This document shows positions 12,681-24,600 of a DNA stretch of 64,000 bases, piece after piece. A program made the position numbers and the translations under genes. The notes under the pieces are model-generated. The model saw nothing but the letters and a program-made list of their open reading frames with translations. It made no database searches and was not told the origin of the DNA. The stretch's first letter is position 1. Every line of letters begins with the position of its first letter. This DNA is from Romanomermis culicivorax (lineage: Eukaryota > Nematoda > Enoplea > Mermithida > Mermithidae). The stretch is from NCBI GenBank assembly GCA_963922205.1, contig CAWUHX010000077.1, forward strand, positions 806,001 through 870,000, read 5' to 3'.

Positions 12681-13370
12681 ACATACACGACAATACAAAC
12701 ATACTATTCGAATAGAATTCGCTTGCGTTAGACAAGTAAGAGTGATATTACAGGACTGGGCGCGAAGAATTTTCAGACCCTTAGATGACTAAAAATCAAA
12801 GGAAATTCAGTTTTAAATCAGTCAAAAAAATTATGCCAATTAACACAAATGCTCAAAACTTTTTGTGCCAAAATCCATGCTTTTGCATAAAAAACCACTG
12901 GGATAAACATGAAAAACGTGCTCATAGATTTCATACCTACAGTAACTAAATATTGCAACATCAATGTGCTAAAAACCATATTGCATTCCATTTTGTATAG
13001 TGTTGACGCTAGAGCGCAGTATTTGCCTTGTCGACCAGGCATAATCATGACGTTATACACATCGGATTAGGTTTTCTTTGAGGAGCAGGTTGTATATCTC
13101 TGAAGTGATCGACAGGTTTGGATGTTTTGCGTCTGCAAATCAGATAATCGGATGTTTTACTGTATTTCTCGTACAATCAATCACATGCTCTCATCATAGC
13201 AGTGTTTTTTTTGTGCCAAAGCATGGTTTTTGGCACAAAAAAAATTTTGAATAGCACAAAAAATTTTGAGCGTTTGTGCCAATTGGCACAAAAATCTTGG
13301 CTGGTCAAACATTAAATTTCCCTGATTTTTAGACGTTTTAGGGGCTGAAAATCCAAAAATTTTTCGGCGC
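12681..13370. other. Repeat debris with TGGCACAAA palindromic modules
   Basis: Two modules rich in TTTGTGCCA and TGGCACAAA half-sites lie at about 12826-12900 and 13205-13292, followed by a damaged hairpin (CGGCGCTTCGCGC, 13365-13377). No gene is visible. Confidence 0.5.
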
Positions 13371-13378
13371 TTCGCGCA

Positions 13379-14460
13379 CAGGGTTGGCAAGACCTGGGTT
13401 TTTGGGTTTTTGGGTTTTTGGGTTTTTCTGGGTTTTTCTGGGTGCATTTTTTTGACAAAATTTGGGTTTTTGGGTTTTTGGATTTTTTATTTCTTTTATA
13501 ATGAGGATTTCATCGTTAATTTGAGGATTTCATCGTTAATTTCCCTGTGGCAAATCCAGAACGAGATTGAGGATTTCATCGTTAATTTCCCTGTGGCAAA
13601 TCCAGAACTAGCTGACCAAAAAAGTGCTGTGTATCAAGAATTGACGCAATACATGATTGAGGCAAAATTACAAAAACAAAATAACTCATTTCGCTACCAG
13701 ACCAGATGCTCGTCAAAAAGAAAAAGTCTGTCCTTGAGTATTGGCTCACAGATGGAGCTGACTGGCCGCTGGTGCAACGAATCGCTCTGAAGGTACATAG
13801 ATAACATGTTATTTGTTTCAATGTATTACATGTATAAAAAATTAATTGAGGTTTTTTCGCTCGTTGTCTCTACCGCATCTTCGGAAAGAAACTTCTCTAC
13901 CTTTGGCTATGGCTTCATACATTCCAAGCTGTGAAATCAATTGTCGACGGAAACAGTGCGCAAACTGGTATTCGTTAAGACAAACTTTGGGCTGCTAGAA
14001 AGTTCCCGTGACTGTGAATCTGATGAAGTGAGCGAAGCCGAAGCGTGAAATTTGATTTCCGTAATTTTCAATTTTTTAAAGTGACATTTCAATTTTTAGT
14101 GTTTAGATCATGCAATAAAAAATTCAATAAACAGCCAATCGTTTCAATGAGCCAAATCGATAAAATCGTTGTGCAATGTTCAGTCGCGTGACTCGTGTAA
14201 ATATGTTACAACCAAATGTATAGTCAGTCTTGAACACTGTTCAGCAATTTAATACACTTTATACGTTAAAAATAACATTCTCATATATATTTTAAGTAAA
14301 ATGATCATTCATTAGTACAAAACTGGAACAAAAACCCTAGAAAAACCCACCAAAAACCCAGAAAAACCCACCAAAAACCCAGAAAAACCCAGAAAAACCC
14401 ACCCAAAAACCCAAAAACCCAAAAATGAAGATTTCAAAAACTGGGTTTTTGCCAACCCTG
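13379..14460 (+). mobile_element. hAT element, CAGGGTTGGCAA TIRs, 8 bp TSD
   Basis: The left end CAGGGTTGGCAAGACC is followed by reiterated GGGTTTTT. The right end is the inverted ACTGGGTTTTTGCCAACCCTG (last 20 bases) preceded by many AAAACCCA units. The TSD ttcgcgca is at 13371-13378 and 14461-14468. The insertion split a hairpin module. It retains the 3' exons of a hAT transposase, so it is an internally shortened member of an autonomous hAT family. The longer relative at 15205-16517 shares about 14149-14460. Confidence 0.9.
13706..14048 (+). pseudogene. hAT transposase C-terminal remnant (two exons)
   Basis: The first exon, ending at 13792, encodes a stretch with LEYWLTDGADWPLVQRIALK, which matches the W-rich segment just before the hAT dimerisation region. 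A GT (13793) and an AG (13849-13850) bound a 58 bp intron. The second exon, 13851-14048, starts in phase and encodes STASSERNFSTFG followed by HSKL and TVRKLVFVKTN, the conserved C-terminal hAT dimerisation block. A TGA at 13932-13934 interrupts it. The upstream open frame (about 13590-13700) is in another frame, so at least one frameshift exists. The catalytic domain is absent. The assignment to hAT is strong. Confidence 0.85.
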
Positions 14461-14493
14461 TTCGCGCACTGTTTTTTTTTCCACATTTGCACT

Positions 14494-14736
14494 CATACCT
14501 GTACTTGGGGGGGGGTTGGGGGGGGGACCCCCCCCCAACTCGGCCAACCCTATACCCAAAATCATTTCCCCCCCAACCCCCCCCCCCAGTTGGGAAAAAA
14601 TTAAAAAAATTTGTCAAAAAGTGTATGTTTTTTGGCCTTTTTTGGGAAAAATTTCGACTTTTTCCTACCCCCCCCCCCCCCCAAAATTTCGGATTTACCC
14701 CCCCCCCCCCAACTGGTCGGAGGTCTTACATGTATG
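14494..14736. mobile_element. CATACMTGTAA-family MITE, 243 bp
   Basis: Ends are CATACCTGTACTTGGGG on the left and, inverted, CATACATGTAAGACCTCC on the right. The TSD tttgcact is at 14486-14493 and 14737-14744. The paralogous segment at 18547-18570 has the undisturbed target (cacatttgcactataatg), which proves the insertion. The interior is dominated by runs of G and C. Long proline or glycine frames across it are artefacts of those runs. Confidence 0.9.
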
Positions 14737-15204
14737 TTTGCACTATAATGTGGAAAAAAAATCTGGAATGTGGAAAAAATTTTTGAGGTCTTTCCACAAA
14801 TGTGGAAGAAAAATTTGGGGTTTTCATAGTGAAAAGATGCATTTTGGTGCATTTTAGGAGGTCCAAATCATAAAATTTTCCGGCGCTTCGCGCTGGTCGG
14901 TTATAACAATAATCATAATTCTTCATAAAGTAGCTCAGGCGACGCGGCTTTTATCATGTCTACCTTCATTTATCACTCAATGTATAATAGTTTTCATCAT
15001 CTTAAACGTAGTATCTCATGTTTTACCCCCCCCAACCCCCCCCCCAAGTACAGGTATGTTTTCGACCAAGTTCATGAGAGTTTACAAATAAATTACAGAT
15101 TTTAAAATTTTTCAAGTAAAATTCTAGAAATTACGACTCTTGAACACAGAATTTGAATCTAATTCTTGAAATAAATGTTCGGAAAATTGATTTTCCAGCA
15201 TCCC
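14737..15204 (+). repeat. Segment duplicated at 18540-19160 (first copy)
   Basis: Matches 18561-18840 and 19026-19160 almost base for base, including the hairpin module near 14878 and the 'attttcgaccaagttcatgag' block. At 15025-15058 a C-rich piece ending in caagtacaggtatg replaces about 190 bp present in the other copy. That piece is the right end of a CATAC-type MITE. Confidence 0.8.
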
Positions 15205-16517
15205 CAGGGTTGGCAAGACCTGGGTTTTTGGGTTTTTGGGTTTTTCTGGGTTTTTCTGGGTGCATTTTCTTGACAAAATTTGGGTTTTTGGGTTTTTCTT
15301 AATTCTTTTAAATTTTCAGATAGTATTGTTTTCAGAAAAAGAATTTAGTTTTTAGTTTTTTTTAAATTTTAAACTTTTTTTATATTTTAAATTTTTTTTA
15401 TGTTTCCTAAAATTTTTTGTTTTCGTTTTATTTTTTTCATTAAAAATTTTTTTTTTTAATTTTTTTTTTTATTTTTTCAAAATTAAAAAAAAATTTTCAT
15501 AGGAAACACGAATGGGAAAAACACGGTTCCTGCGCTACGGAAGTCAAATCTTTGCCCGATAAATCGGCCTATTTTAATCGTGGATTGAAAATACACGATT
15601 CCTATAATTTGATAAGGTAAAAAATGACGTCATCAATTTTTTTGATAAGAAAATTTGTTTATTCTTCAAAGTTTCAAAGTTAATTTTAAAAAATCAATAT
15701 TTTGCATTATTTTCCGTATTTATCACTTAAATTTATAAATTCTTAAATGTTTTCGAAAATTTTAAATTTTTTTCTTTTTTTGTTTCATTTTTTCGTTTTT
15801 TCCTGTTTGTTTTTTGTTGATCTTTTTTTGTTTTTTGTTGTTTTCTGTAATGTAATTTATATGTTTTCATTTTTTTCTTTCTTTTTTTGTTTCTGGTTCG
15901 TTGTTTTTTGTTTTTTTTTAATTTTTTTCTGTTTATTTTTGGTTGTGGTTCGTTAGTTTTTCTTTTTTTTGTTTTTTCCTGTTTGTTTTCGTTTTTTCCC
16001 TTTGGTTTTTTTTTTTGTTTTCTGTATGGTATTGATTTTTATGTTTTCTTTTCTTTCTTTTTTTTGTTTCTGGTTCGTTGTTTTTTCTTTTTTTTGATTT
16101 TTTTCTGTTTGTTTTTTGTTTTTCTTTTCTTTTTTTGTTTTTTGTTTTTTCTGTATTGAATTTTTTTATGTTTTCATTTTTTTCTTTCTTTTTTTGTTTC
16201 TGGTTCGCTGTTTTAATGAGCCAAATCGATAAAATCGTTGTGCAATGTGCAGTCGTGACTCGTGTAAATATGTTACAACCAAATGTATAGTCAGTCTTGA
16301 ACACTGTTCAGCAATTTAATACACTTTATACATTAAAAATAACATTCTCATATATATTTTAAGTAAAATGATCATTCATTAGTACAAAACTGGAACAAAA
16401 ACCCTAGAAAAACCCACCGAAAACCCAGAAAAACCCACCAAAAACCCAGAAAAACCCACCAAAAAACTCAAAAACCCAAAAATGAAGATTTCAAAAACTG
16501 GGTTTTTGCCAACCCTG
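15205..16517 (+). mobile_element. hAT-type element, CAGGGTTGGCAA TIRs, copy 2
   Basis: Same TIRs and subterminal GGGTTTTT / AAAACCCA repeats as 13379-14460. The TSD agcatccc is at 15197-15204 and 16518-16525, and the empty target is present at about 19155-19170 in the duplicated segment. The middle (about 15740-16200) is a T-rich low-complexity run of TTTTTTGTTTTC type whose phenylalanine-rich frames are not genes. About 16210-16517 matches 14149-14460. No transposase remains. Confidence 0.9.
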
Positions 16518-16525
16518 AGCATCCC

Positions 16526-16980
16526 AGAATGCCAATATACCAAAAAAAATTTCCGGCGCTTCGCGCCGGAAAGATTTCTATCTTTTTTGGGCTTTCACTT
16601 GTCATCATAGAGGACCTCACCTCACCATCGATTTCTTGTGTAATTCAAGTCAATTATGCACTTGGATAGTTTGCTAGAAAATTTGTTCAACAATGCTTGT
16701 AGATTAGGCTTTAAAGTCGAACATTTCAATTTTTTCTTCAATTTTAATGAATTAACTTTTCTAAAAACACCGGAAGGCCTGAAAAAGCTCTAAAACAGTG
16801 CGATAAAGCGCCTGAGAGCATTTTTAAGCCAAAAAACGAGGATTTTAAGACGAAAAAATTTTTTTCCACATGTGGAAAAAAAATTTGACCCCTTTCTACA
16901 TTTGTAGAAAAAAGTTGGTGGAAAAAAAACAGTGGCTTCGCGCCGAGTCAATGGATACAATATTTTCTATTCGTATATTT
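16526..16980 (+). repeat. Continuation of duplicated segment (matches 19160-19600)
   Basis: Collinear with 19160-19600: the hairpin, 'gggctttcacttgtcatcat', 'gcttgtagattaggctttaa' and the TGTGGAAAA inverted-repeat run. It contains the perfect hairpin at 16553-16569. Non-coding. Confidence 0.75.
16553..16569. repeat. Perfect 17 bp hairpin CCGGCGCTTCGCGCCGG
   Basis: A seven-base stem CCGGCGC/GCGCCGG closes a three-base loop. Perfect copies (either strand) also lie at 28611-28627, 28977-28993, 54137-54153, 54503-54519, 60551-60567 and 62102-62118. Loop or stem variants occur near 9644, 13365, 14880, 17978, 18271, 18700, 19190, 25012, 26620, 28491, 29288, 38768, 45153, 46052, 54016 and 60430. 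It is usually preceded by AAAATTTT and by a TGCATTTT..GG string. Confidence 0.85.
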
Positions 16981-17640
16981 GACCGGAATGCGAACGATTT
17001 TTCTTCGAACAGTGTATTAGTATTGTTCCAAAAAACTTTTTAGGCTGTCAAGACTGATGAGTGAAAATAAATTCTGAATATTCTCTGCGAATTCAGTCAG
17101 ATTTGGATTTAAAACTGGAATTCTTACTTTTTGTGTTTGATTGATTCAAATAGAAAAACCGATATCGTAGAATGGTACAAGTACAATGTTCGGATCGAAA
17201 ATTTACCCAATTTTCGACTTTATTTTCTCTAGTATTTACATTGTTGTTAAGTACACATATATATAGATATTTGTCGTCGAAAATTGAATCGATTTGAACT
17301 TCCTGAAAATTCTGGAGCTATTTAAATTTTCTCAGCATTAAATTTTTTGGGTTTTCGTGAACAGTTTTGTTGCACAGTTTTTTCTTGTCTCACTGACATG
17401 GTTAGCTGAAAAATAAGTTGCTCACGATTTTTACAAAAATTAATGCGTTAAACGTTAACTTTTTATCAAACTTTTTGGCCTAAAAGTTTTCCGCAGTTTT
17501 CAGTCATGTTTCTAGTAAAAAATTTTTTTTGTGCTATTGGCACAAATTTTTTTGGCTCCTTGTGGCAATTGGCACAAATGTCCGTGCACAAAAAAAAACG
17601 CTGCATCATAGCCTTCTCTCCTGCCCGGATCACCGTTTTT
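16981..17640. other. No gene; one GTGCCAATTGGCAC-type module
   Basis: AT-rich, without exon-like frames. About 17520-17600 carries the TGGCACAAA module also seen near 9370, 13273 and 45440. Confidence 0.4.
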
Positions 17641-18530
17641 TCCTCAAATGGGGTCTTTTGAGGAAATAAATTTCAAAATGAGGAGAAAAATTTTGGGAGT
17701 AGTTCTCATTGTGGAAAAAATTTTGGGGAATTCCAAACCGAAATGATGCGTTTTCGTCATACCTGTAAGACCTCCGACCAGTTAAGGGGGGAGGGGGAGT
17801 AAATCCGAAATTTTTTTGGGGGGAGCTCTGTTTTTTTCCCCCAAATCGTGCTTTTTCGGGAAAAAAAATTCGGAAAGGGGAAAAAATTTCGGGCTCTTTC
17901 CCCATTTGGGGAAGAAAATTTTGGGGATCGGATACAGAAAAGATGCATTTTAGAATGTCATAATCTCAAAATTTTCCAGCGTTTCGCGCCGATTATACCT
18001 TTAATAATCATTATTATGCATTACTTAGCTCAGGCGCGGCTTTTAGCACGTCTACCTTTATTTATCCAGGGTGGCCACCAACCGGGAAAACCGGGAATTA
18101 ACGAATTAACCGGGAATTTTTTTTCGAACCGGGAAAACCGGGAAATAACCGGGAATTTTGTGGCAAATGAAATATTTTTCGTGCAAAAGTACACAAAAAT
18201 GAGAAAAAAATTTCGCCGCACCGAAAAGATGCGTTTTGGTGGACTTAAAAGGGTCAAAATCTCAAAATTTTCCGGCGCTTCGCGCTGGTCACGGGTACAA
18301 TCGTGACTATTTTCTATCAGGCGTGGCCATTAGCATATCTACTTCGACTTACTGATTAATGCTCAACAGTTTCTATCAATCAAGTTAGCTCGTTTCATTT
18401 TCTAATCGTTAACAGTCAATTATGTCGCCCAATATTGAGATTTTTCATCAATTTTCTCAATTTTTTCTCTCGATGTTTGGAATTTTTTAAACGTCTGCAA
18501 CCTGAACTTTTGCGTTTATTGAAGATGGAA
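17641..18530 (+). repeat. Hairpin-module repeats with truncated elements
   Basis: Contains a CATACCTGTAAGACCTCC end at about 17758, two hairpin modules (about 17978 and 18271) and, from 18067, a fragment starting CAGGGTGGCCACCAACCGGG with reiterated ACCGGGAA units. The fragment is the left end of the family seen complete at 60718-61896; no right end is present. No gene is supported. Confidence 0.6.
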
Positions 18531-19830
18531 ATTGAAGACCACTGTTTTTTTCCACATTTGCACTATAATGTGGAAAAAAAATCTGGAATGTGGAAAAAAT
18601 TTTTGAGGTCTTTCCACAAATGTGGAAGAAAAATTTGGGGTTTTCATATTGAAAAGATGCATTTTGGTACATTTTAGGAGGTCCAAATCTCAAAATTTTC
18701 CGGCGCTTCGTGCCGGTTATAACGTTAATAATCATCATTATTCATTAAGTAGCTCAGGCGCGGCTTTTATCATGTCTACCTTCATTTATCACTTAATCTA
18801 TAATAGTTTTCATCATCTTAAACGTAGTATCTCATCTCATGTTTTAATTGGTAATCTTCGACGTTTTATCATAATATTTAATGAAGATTCACATTTTTTC
18901 CTTTTGAGAAAGATCAATACGTCAAGTCTCTACGCTTTATGATGCGATTATTTCTTTGCTAACGTAAAATCAATTCAAAAGCTTCATGGAAATATCTTTC
19001 GGAAATTTATAATCTTCTTACTCATATATTTTCGACCAAGTTCATGAGAGTTTACAAATAAATTACAGATTTTAAAATTTCTCAAGTAAAATTTTAGAAG
19101 TTACGACTCTTGAACATAGAATTCTTGAAATAAATATTCGGAAAATTGATTTTCCAGCATCCCAGAATGCCAATTTACCCAAAAAATTTTCCGGCGCTTC
19201 GCGCTGGAAAGATTACCATCTTTTTTGGGCTTTCACTTGTCATCATAGGGGACTTGACCATTGATTTCTTGTGTAATTCAAGTCAATTAGGATAGTTTGC
19301 TAGAAAATTTGTTCAACAATGCTTGTAGATTAGGCTTTTAAGTCGAACATTTCAATTTTTCCTTCAATTTTAATGAATTGACTTCTCTAAAAACACCGGA
19401 AGGCTTGAAAAAGTTCAAAAACAGTGCGATAAAGCGCCTGTGAGCATTTTTAAGCCAAAAAACGAGGATTTTAAGATGAAAAAAAAATTTTTTTCCACAT
19501 GTGGAAAAAAAATTTGACCCCTTTCCACATTTGTGGAAAAAAGTTTGTGGAAAAAAAAACAGTGTTGAAGACATCATTCTAGATGCGATTTTAGAAAATG
19601 GTAACATCCATTTTGGGTTCTCACTTGTCATCATAGAGAACTTAACCATCGATTTCTCATGTAATTTGTCCCAATGCTTGTAGATTAGACGTTGTCCCAA
19701 TGCTTGTAGATTAGACTTTGAACTCGAAAATTTCAATTTTTTCCTCAATTTTAATGAATTAATGGGTCTAAAAACACCAGCAGGCTTGAAAAGGCTCAAA
19801 AACACCTAAATAAAGCGTCTGTGAGCATTT
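18531..19830 (+). repeat. Segment duplicated at 14461-16980 (second copy)
   Basis: This copy lacks the MITE at 14494-14736 and the hAT element at 15205-16517, so it preserves both empty target sites. It includes hairpin modules at about 18700 and 19190 and self-complementary TTTTTCCACATGTGGAAAA runs near 19490-19545. Another partial repeat of the same text follows at about 19610-19800. Non-coding. Confidence 0.75.
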
Positions 19831-19999
19831 TTAAGCAAAAAAAACGACTTCGGGAAAATAGGGAAAAAAATTAGTGGGGGGGAGTAGAAAAAAGTTGAAA
19901 TTTTTCCCAAAAAAAGCCAAAGAACATACACTTTTTTGCAAATTTTTTCAATTTTTTCCAAACTGGGGGGGGGGTTGGGTTATGTTGCCTTTGGGTACA

Positions 20000-21334
20000 C
20001 AGGGTTGGCATACAACAAACTTTTGGAATTTCGACTTTTTGGTTTTTTGGTTTTTTAGTAGTTTTTTATGGTTTTTAATGGTCTTTTTGGTTTTTCTATG
20101 GTTTTTTAGTGGTTTTTTTCTGGTTTAATTCTTTAGAATGTTTGGTGCATCAAAATAACTATGTAAAAAACTGCTGGAAGCTCCCTGTATCACCTAAGAC
20201 TAGTTAGGGAGCCATAAAATGGCAGTTGAACATTATTAATCTTATCCAAAGTGTCATTATTTTACGCTACAGGAAATCCCTATTTAGCAATAGAAATACA
20301 GTAATAGTGGGCGCATAAAAAAGGAACCATGAGTGAAGAACAAAAGAAAAGTAAAAATGGAACAGAGCATGCAATATGTAAGGGGCAAATTCAAGGAAAA
20401 GAAGAAAAATCACAAATAAAGAGAAATATACAATACACAAAGTACGTAATCAAAACTCAAAAGAAATCAACTACAGAATTGCATCAATGCATCACATATA
20501 TACATATGCACAGAGAAGTTGAAATGACACAATTTCTAAGTATTCCATTTTCGATAAGAGGGTTTTAAATTCATAGATTATTACATATGTTATTAATATT
20601 ACAAACTGCATTTCAGATGTTTCCAAATTTTTGCTTTTCAAACCAGTCTGCGAGCTATAACTACAGCAAATGGGTCTTATTATATATACTATGCTCGTTT
20701 GCATGATAGATACATATTTTTGTACGATTTTTTCTACTTAGTAGCGACATCAAGTCCCATAAAAATGAACCACTCAAAAGCTCCTCTCTTTGTTAACCTA
20801 CAGTATGCTTAACTGATCTGTATAAAATTTTATTAATGTTGTCTCATTTATATTTTGAAATTTCGAGCTAAGAAAATTAAAAAGCTTACCGTAACAATAA
20901 ATTCAGTATATTAAACTCAATCATGTTTTCATTTTGATGATGATATGGATCAACGGATGTCACCCCATATGGTCGGAATACACTCCACCAAAGATACAGT
21001 GTCTACTTTTTTGTGAGAAAATTATAGCAAAGTTGACTCATGTACTAAATGTCTGCTTGCAAGATGGATACAAAGAATATCGATTGATTTATATTACATC
21101 TTTTGAGTACGAAATGTATCATAAAAATACGACTTTTTTCTACTTTGTAGTGAAGTCAATTCAACTAAATTAATTGTTTTGTTGATTTAGATAGGCACCA
21201 ATACATGCCTAGAAGATCGACTAATGTGAAAAAACAGTTTCCCAATGATTTTGGAAAAAAACCAAAAAAAGACAATGACCAGAGATTTTCCAATTTTTTG
21301 GTTTCTTTAAAAAACCAAAACATTGCAAACTCTG
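20000..21334 (+). mobile_element. TIR element CAGGGTTGGCATAC, 8 bp TSD
   Basis: The left end CAGGGTTGGCATACAAC is followed by reiterated GGTTTTTT. The right end, inverted, begins CAGAGTTTGCAATG. The TSD tgggtaca is at 19992-19999 and 21335-21342. It lies inside a degraded CATAC-type MITE (about 19875-21395), whose G-tracts flank it. A second copy of the same nested arrangement starts at about 27580. A 79-codon frame at 20329-20568 exists in both copies, but most differences change the protein, so it is not called. Confidence 0.8.
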
Positions 21335-21643
21335 TGGGTACATGGCTGGCCAAGTTGGGGGGGGGGTGGGTCCCCCCAACCCCCCAACATGTCGATTCAC
21401 GTCATAATTGAATATTTCGCATTGCGGAACAGATAGCTCTGAAAATATAACACATCCGAAAAAAATAAAATCAGATTTGGAATCAGCATTCTTTTTCCCA
21501 CCAGAAAATCTAAGCTTTGTATGGTAGAGTTCAGTAAGACCCAATCAGATTCGAGCCAAATGAGAAAACCCGCTCTGAAAAGTTTCGTAACTATCATGAT
21601 GGAATTTCAAATTTTTTACTACAGTAAACCATGATGTTGAAAC

Positions 21644-24600
21644 TAGTGATGTGTCCAGATATCCGAATATCCAGATATCGGGATCGGATATCCGGATTTT
21701 CGGATATCCGGAAATTTTACATTGAAATTCAAAGTACTGTTTAGTGTTTACCTGACTTGAAAATTGTAAAAGAGTTACAACTTACAATCATCAGAGTCAT
21801 TTATTTCAATTCAATTCAACACAGCACTAAGTGCCAGTCACAAAATTTCTGTATCAGATTCATCATCTGTTGAATCCTCCCATCGCACTATCCTTTTTTG
21901 AACTGCTCGACGCGTGTTGTAGTGCAAAAATAATATTTCTTTGACATGTTTCGATGACAGTCGGGAGCGGCGATTTTCAGTTATGTAACCAGCTTTGCTG
22001 AAGGACTGTTTGCTTGGAACTGACGTAGCCGGTATAGCTAAATGAGCCCTCGCCAGTCTGCTGATCCTCGGGAATAGTTTTTCATTGCGTTGCCACCACT
22101 CTAACGAATTTGCTTCTGAAGCGACTTGTGAATTGATGTACCGGTTCAATTCTTCTTGGGACGACTGCATCTTAAAAATGTTACAATAAATTATATATCG
22201 TGATACATTGATTGACTAAAAAGAAGAAGCATATTTTTTACTAAAATTTTTGTTTTTCTTTCCCAGAAAAGAAACATGATACTAAATTTTCTCTATTATT
22301 AGGTGTTAAATTGAACACAAGTCTACAAAAATTCAGAAAAATGATCAGATTTTAATAATATTATGTGTAATTTATTATTGTATATGTACTATTGGATCAG
22401 CCGCTTTTTCTTGATAAAAAGCACCAAGCAGACCCGTGAGACCTTTTTTCTTTTTGATTGGAACAAGTTTTGAATCAGAATCACTGTTGCTTTCCTGTCC
22501 GTCGCTGCTGTTTTCTGTTTCACTCGGCGCATTGGTATGATGAATATCAATTTCTTCCATGAGATTGATGATGTGGCTTTTTACTGCTTGACGGTTATCT
22601 TGGTCAAGGAAATAAACATGAAGGAAGATTTTAATGTCATCAGTAAATATTAAAATTTTAGAAATCATTTTGATAATGACTGATATATGTGATTTTTACT
22701 TTGAATCTTGGATCGAAAAAGCAAGCAGTCGAAGCAATGTTTTCGGTAGTATCAGCAAGACTCGACAGACCGAATCTTTCGTCCAGAGCGCGTCTCAGTT
22801 TTTCTTCCATTATGTGGATGCCAGATAGATCACGATCTCTGGGTTTCAATTGTTCTATTTGAGCAACTAGGATTGGCAGTGCCGTGCTCAATGTCACATA
22901 CTGGGCTCCAGACCTAAAAATCAAAATTAGCTAGCCTTTTGCAAATTCATGTGGAAGAACGAATATTATGAAGACGAATTCGTTTTAGAAATCTGCACAT
23001 AATGATAAACAATAATCATGCATCAGTAATAGTAAATTGCATGCTTCATACCAAACGCAAGTCATTTCATAAAACGGCTCAAGAGTTTTGACGAATTTTT
23101 TAGCCAGCAGCCACTGATCTTCGCGAAATTTGACCACATTGGCTTTTTTCATATCTCTTTTGAGCCTTTCTTCCATTCGCCAAATATCGTCCACAAAAGG
23201 TTTTAGCAGCAGCATCCTAGGAGAAATGCAATAAAATAGCTTAGCATCACTTAACATCTGCACAAGTAGTATACCCACACCCACCTCTTTTATAGCTTCT
23301 TTGATATTTTCGCCAGTGTGCCGATCCTCAAAGCCACATGTTGCCAGATTCAAATCTACCAGATTCCATTTTTTATCGATGAAGTGAGCTGTTATGGTCA
23401 AATATGCATCATTTGATTGTGAAACCCAACCGTGGACAGTGATGCTAATTGAGCAGGGGTCGCAAGACTTCAACTTTTCCCGTATTTCCACAACCTAAAA
23501 TGAAAACAATTGTCAACGTTTGTTTCCTAATTTTTCTTTTCCTATACTACTTTGTATATGCTACCAACCAGTCGTAGTAATGTTAGACTGCAAACTTACT
23601 TTTTCATCGTATTGGCTTTTTATTAAATTGGATATAGCTTTCCAGCCATAATTCTTCAAATTGGGTTCCACAGCGTCCATTAATGCTTTGAAAGTAGACC
23701 CGTCAGTGAATGATAATGGTCTGTAAGAAAATAATGAATCATCTTATTTCGCATTTTACGTAAAAAAAATTGCTAATATTTTATTTGTAACTTCTAACAG
23801 GCGTTATTGATAAGTATGATTTTGCCGAAATAACCTTAAATCCCGTATGACCAGATCAGCGATTAAACTTTTCAATTTTGCACTCCTTTTCGGCTCACAT
23901 GGTCGCGAATGTGGCTCAAGTTTCATTTGCATGCAATCAGTTGTGCTCGATTTGATGACATCTGCATGTTGTCTTTTTAGGTGGATGACTAAACTTGATG
24001 TACCACTGCCAAGCGCGTACACCTTCCCACAGTGGTTGCACTGTCCACGATCCTTGCCAACCTTTTTTACATGTTGCCAAACAAAGGATGATGATGATGA
24101 TGAGGAAGATGATGACATCAATTCCACACACGAAATACAAATCAGTTAAAGCTTAAAGTTCTGAACTATAAACAAAAATTAATCAACATGACGGTATTAT
24201 AATAATATAATGCTAAAAACAAATTGAAACGTCAAGTAAACCCAGACAAGTGAATAGAATAATACGATATGAGAGGCCCACTAGTCGACTCGATTCAACT
24301 CCTGCGCGCACAGTTTAGGACTAATGCCAGGCGCATCGGTTGAGCTATGTAACAAACAATATTAATAATAATACGTAATAACATGTCAGACTTCCAGCCC
24401 TCTCTCTCTCGCCACTTGCCAGTTGCCAGTGCACATTACATATTACATTATAGTGCACATCACATTACATAGTACGAACTACGAACGAGCATAATAATGA
24501 CTGTTGGAAAGAGTCCAAATAGGTTTCAATGAGTAATCAATAATCAATCATCATATAACTGGTGAACAAAAGTCTATTATCTATCAATATCTACCAATTG

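Noticed and set aside
14487-14857. Proline/glycine-rich frames around 14.5-14.8 kb
   Set aside because: They are created by C- and G-runs of a MITE and cross its boundaries; not coding.
15747-16290. Long phenylalanine-rich frames (and lysine-rich ones on the other strand)
   Set aside because: They are translations of a T-rich low-complexity run inside a hAT element; no domain or splice signal supports them.
20329-20568. A 79-codon open frame present in both copies of a repeat (also 27892-28131)
   Set aside because: It is open in both copies, but most differences between them change the amino acid, there is no known motif, and it lies inside a non-autonomous element. Neutral sequence is the simpler reading.
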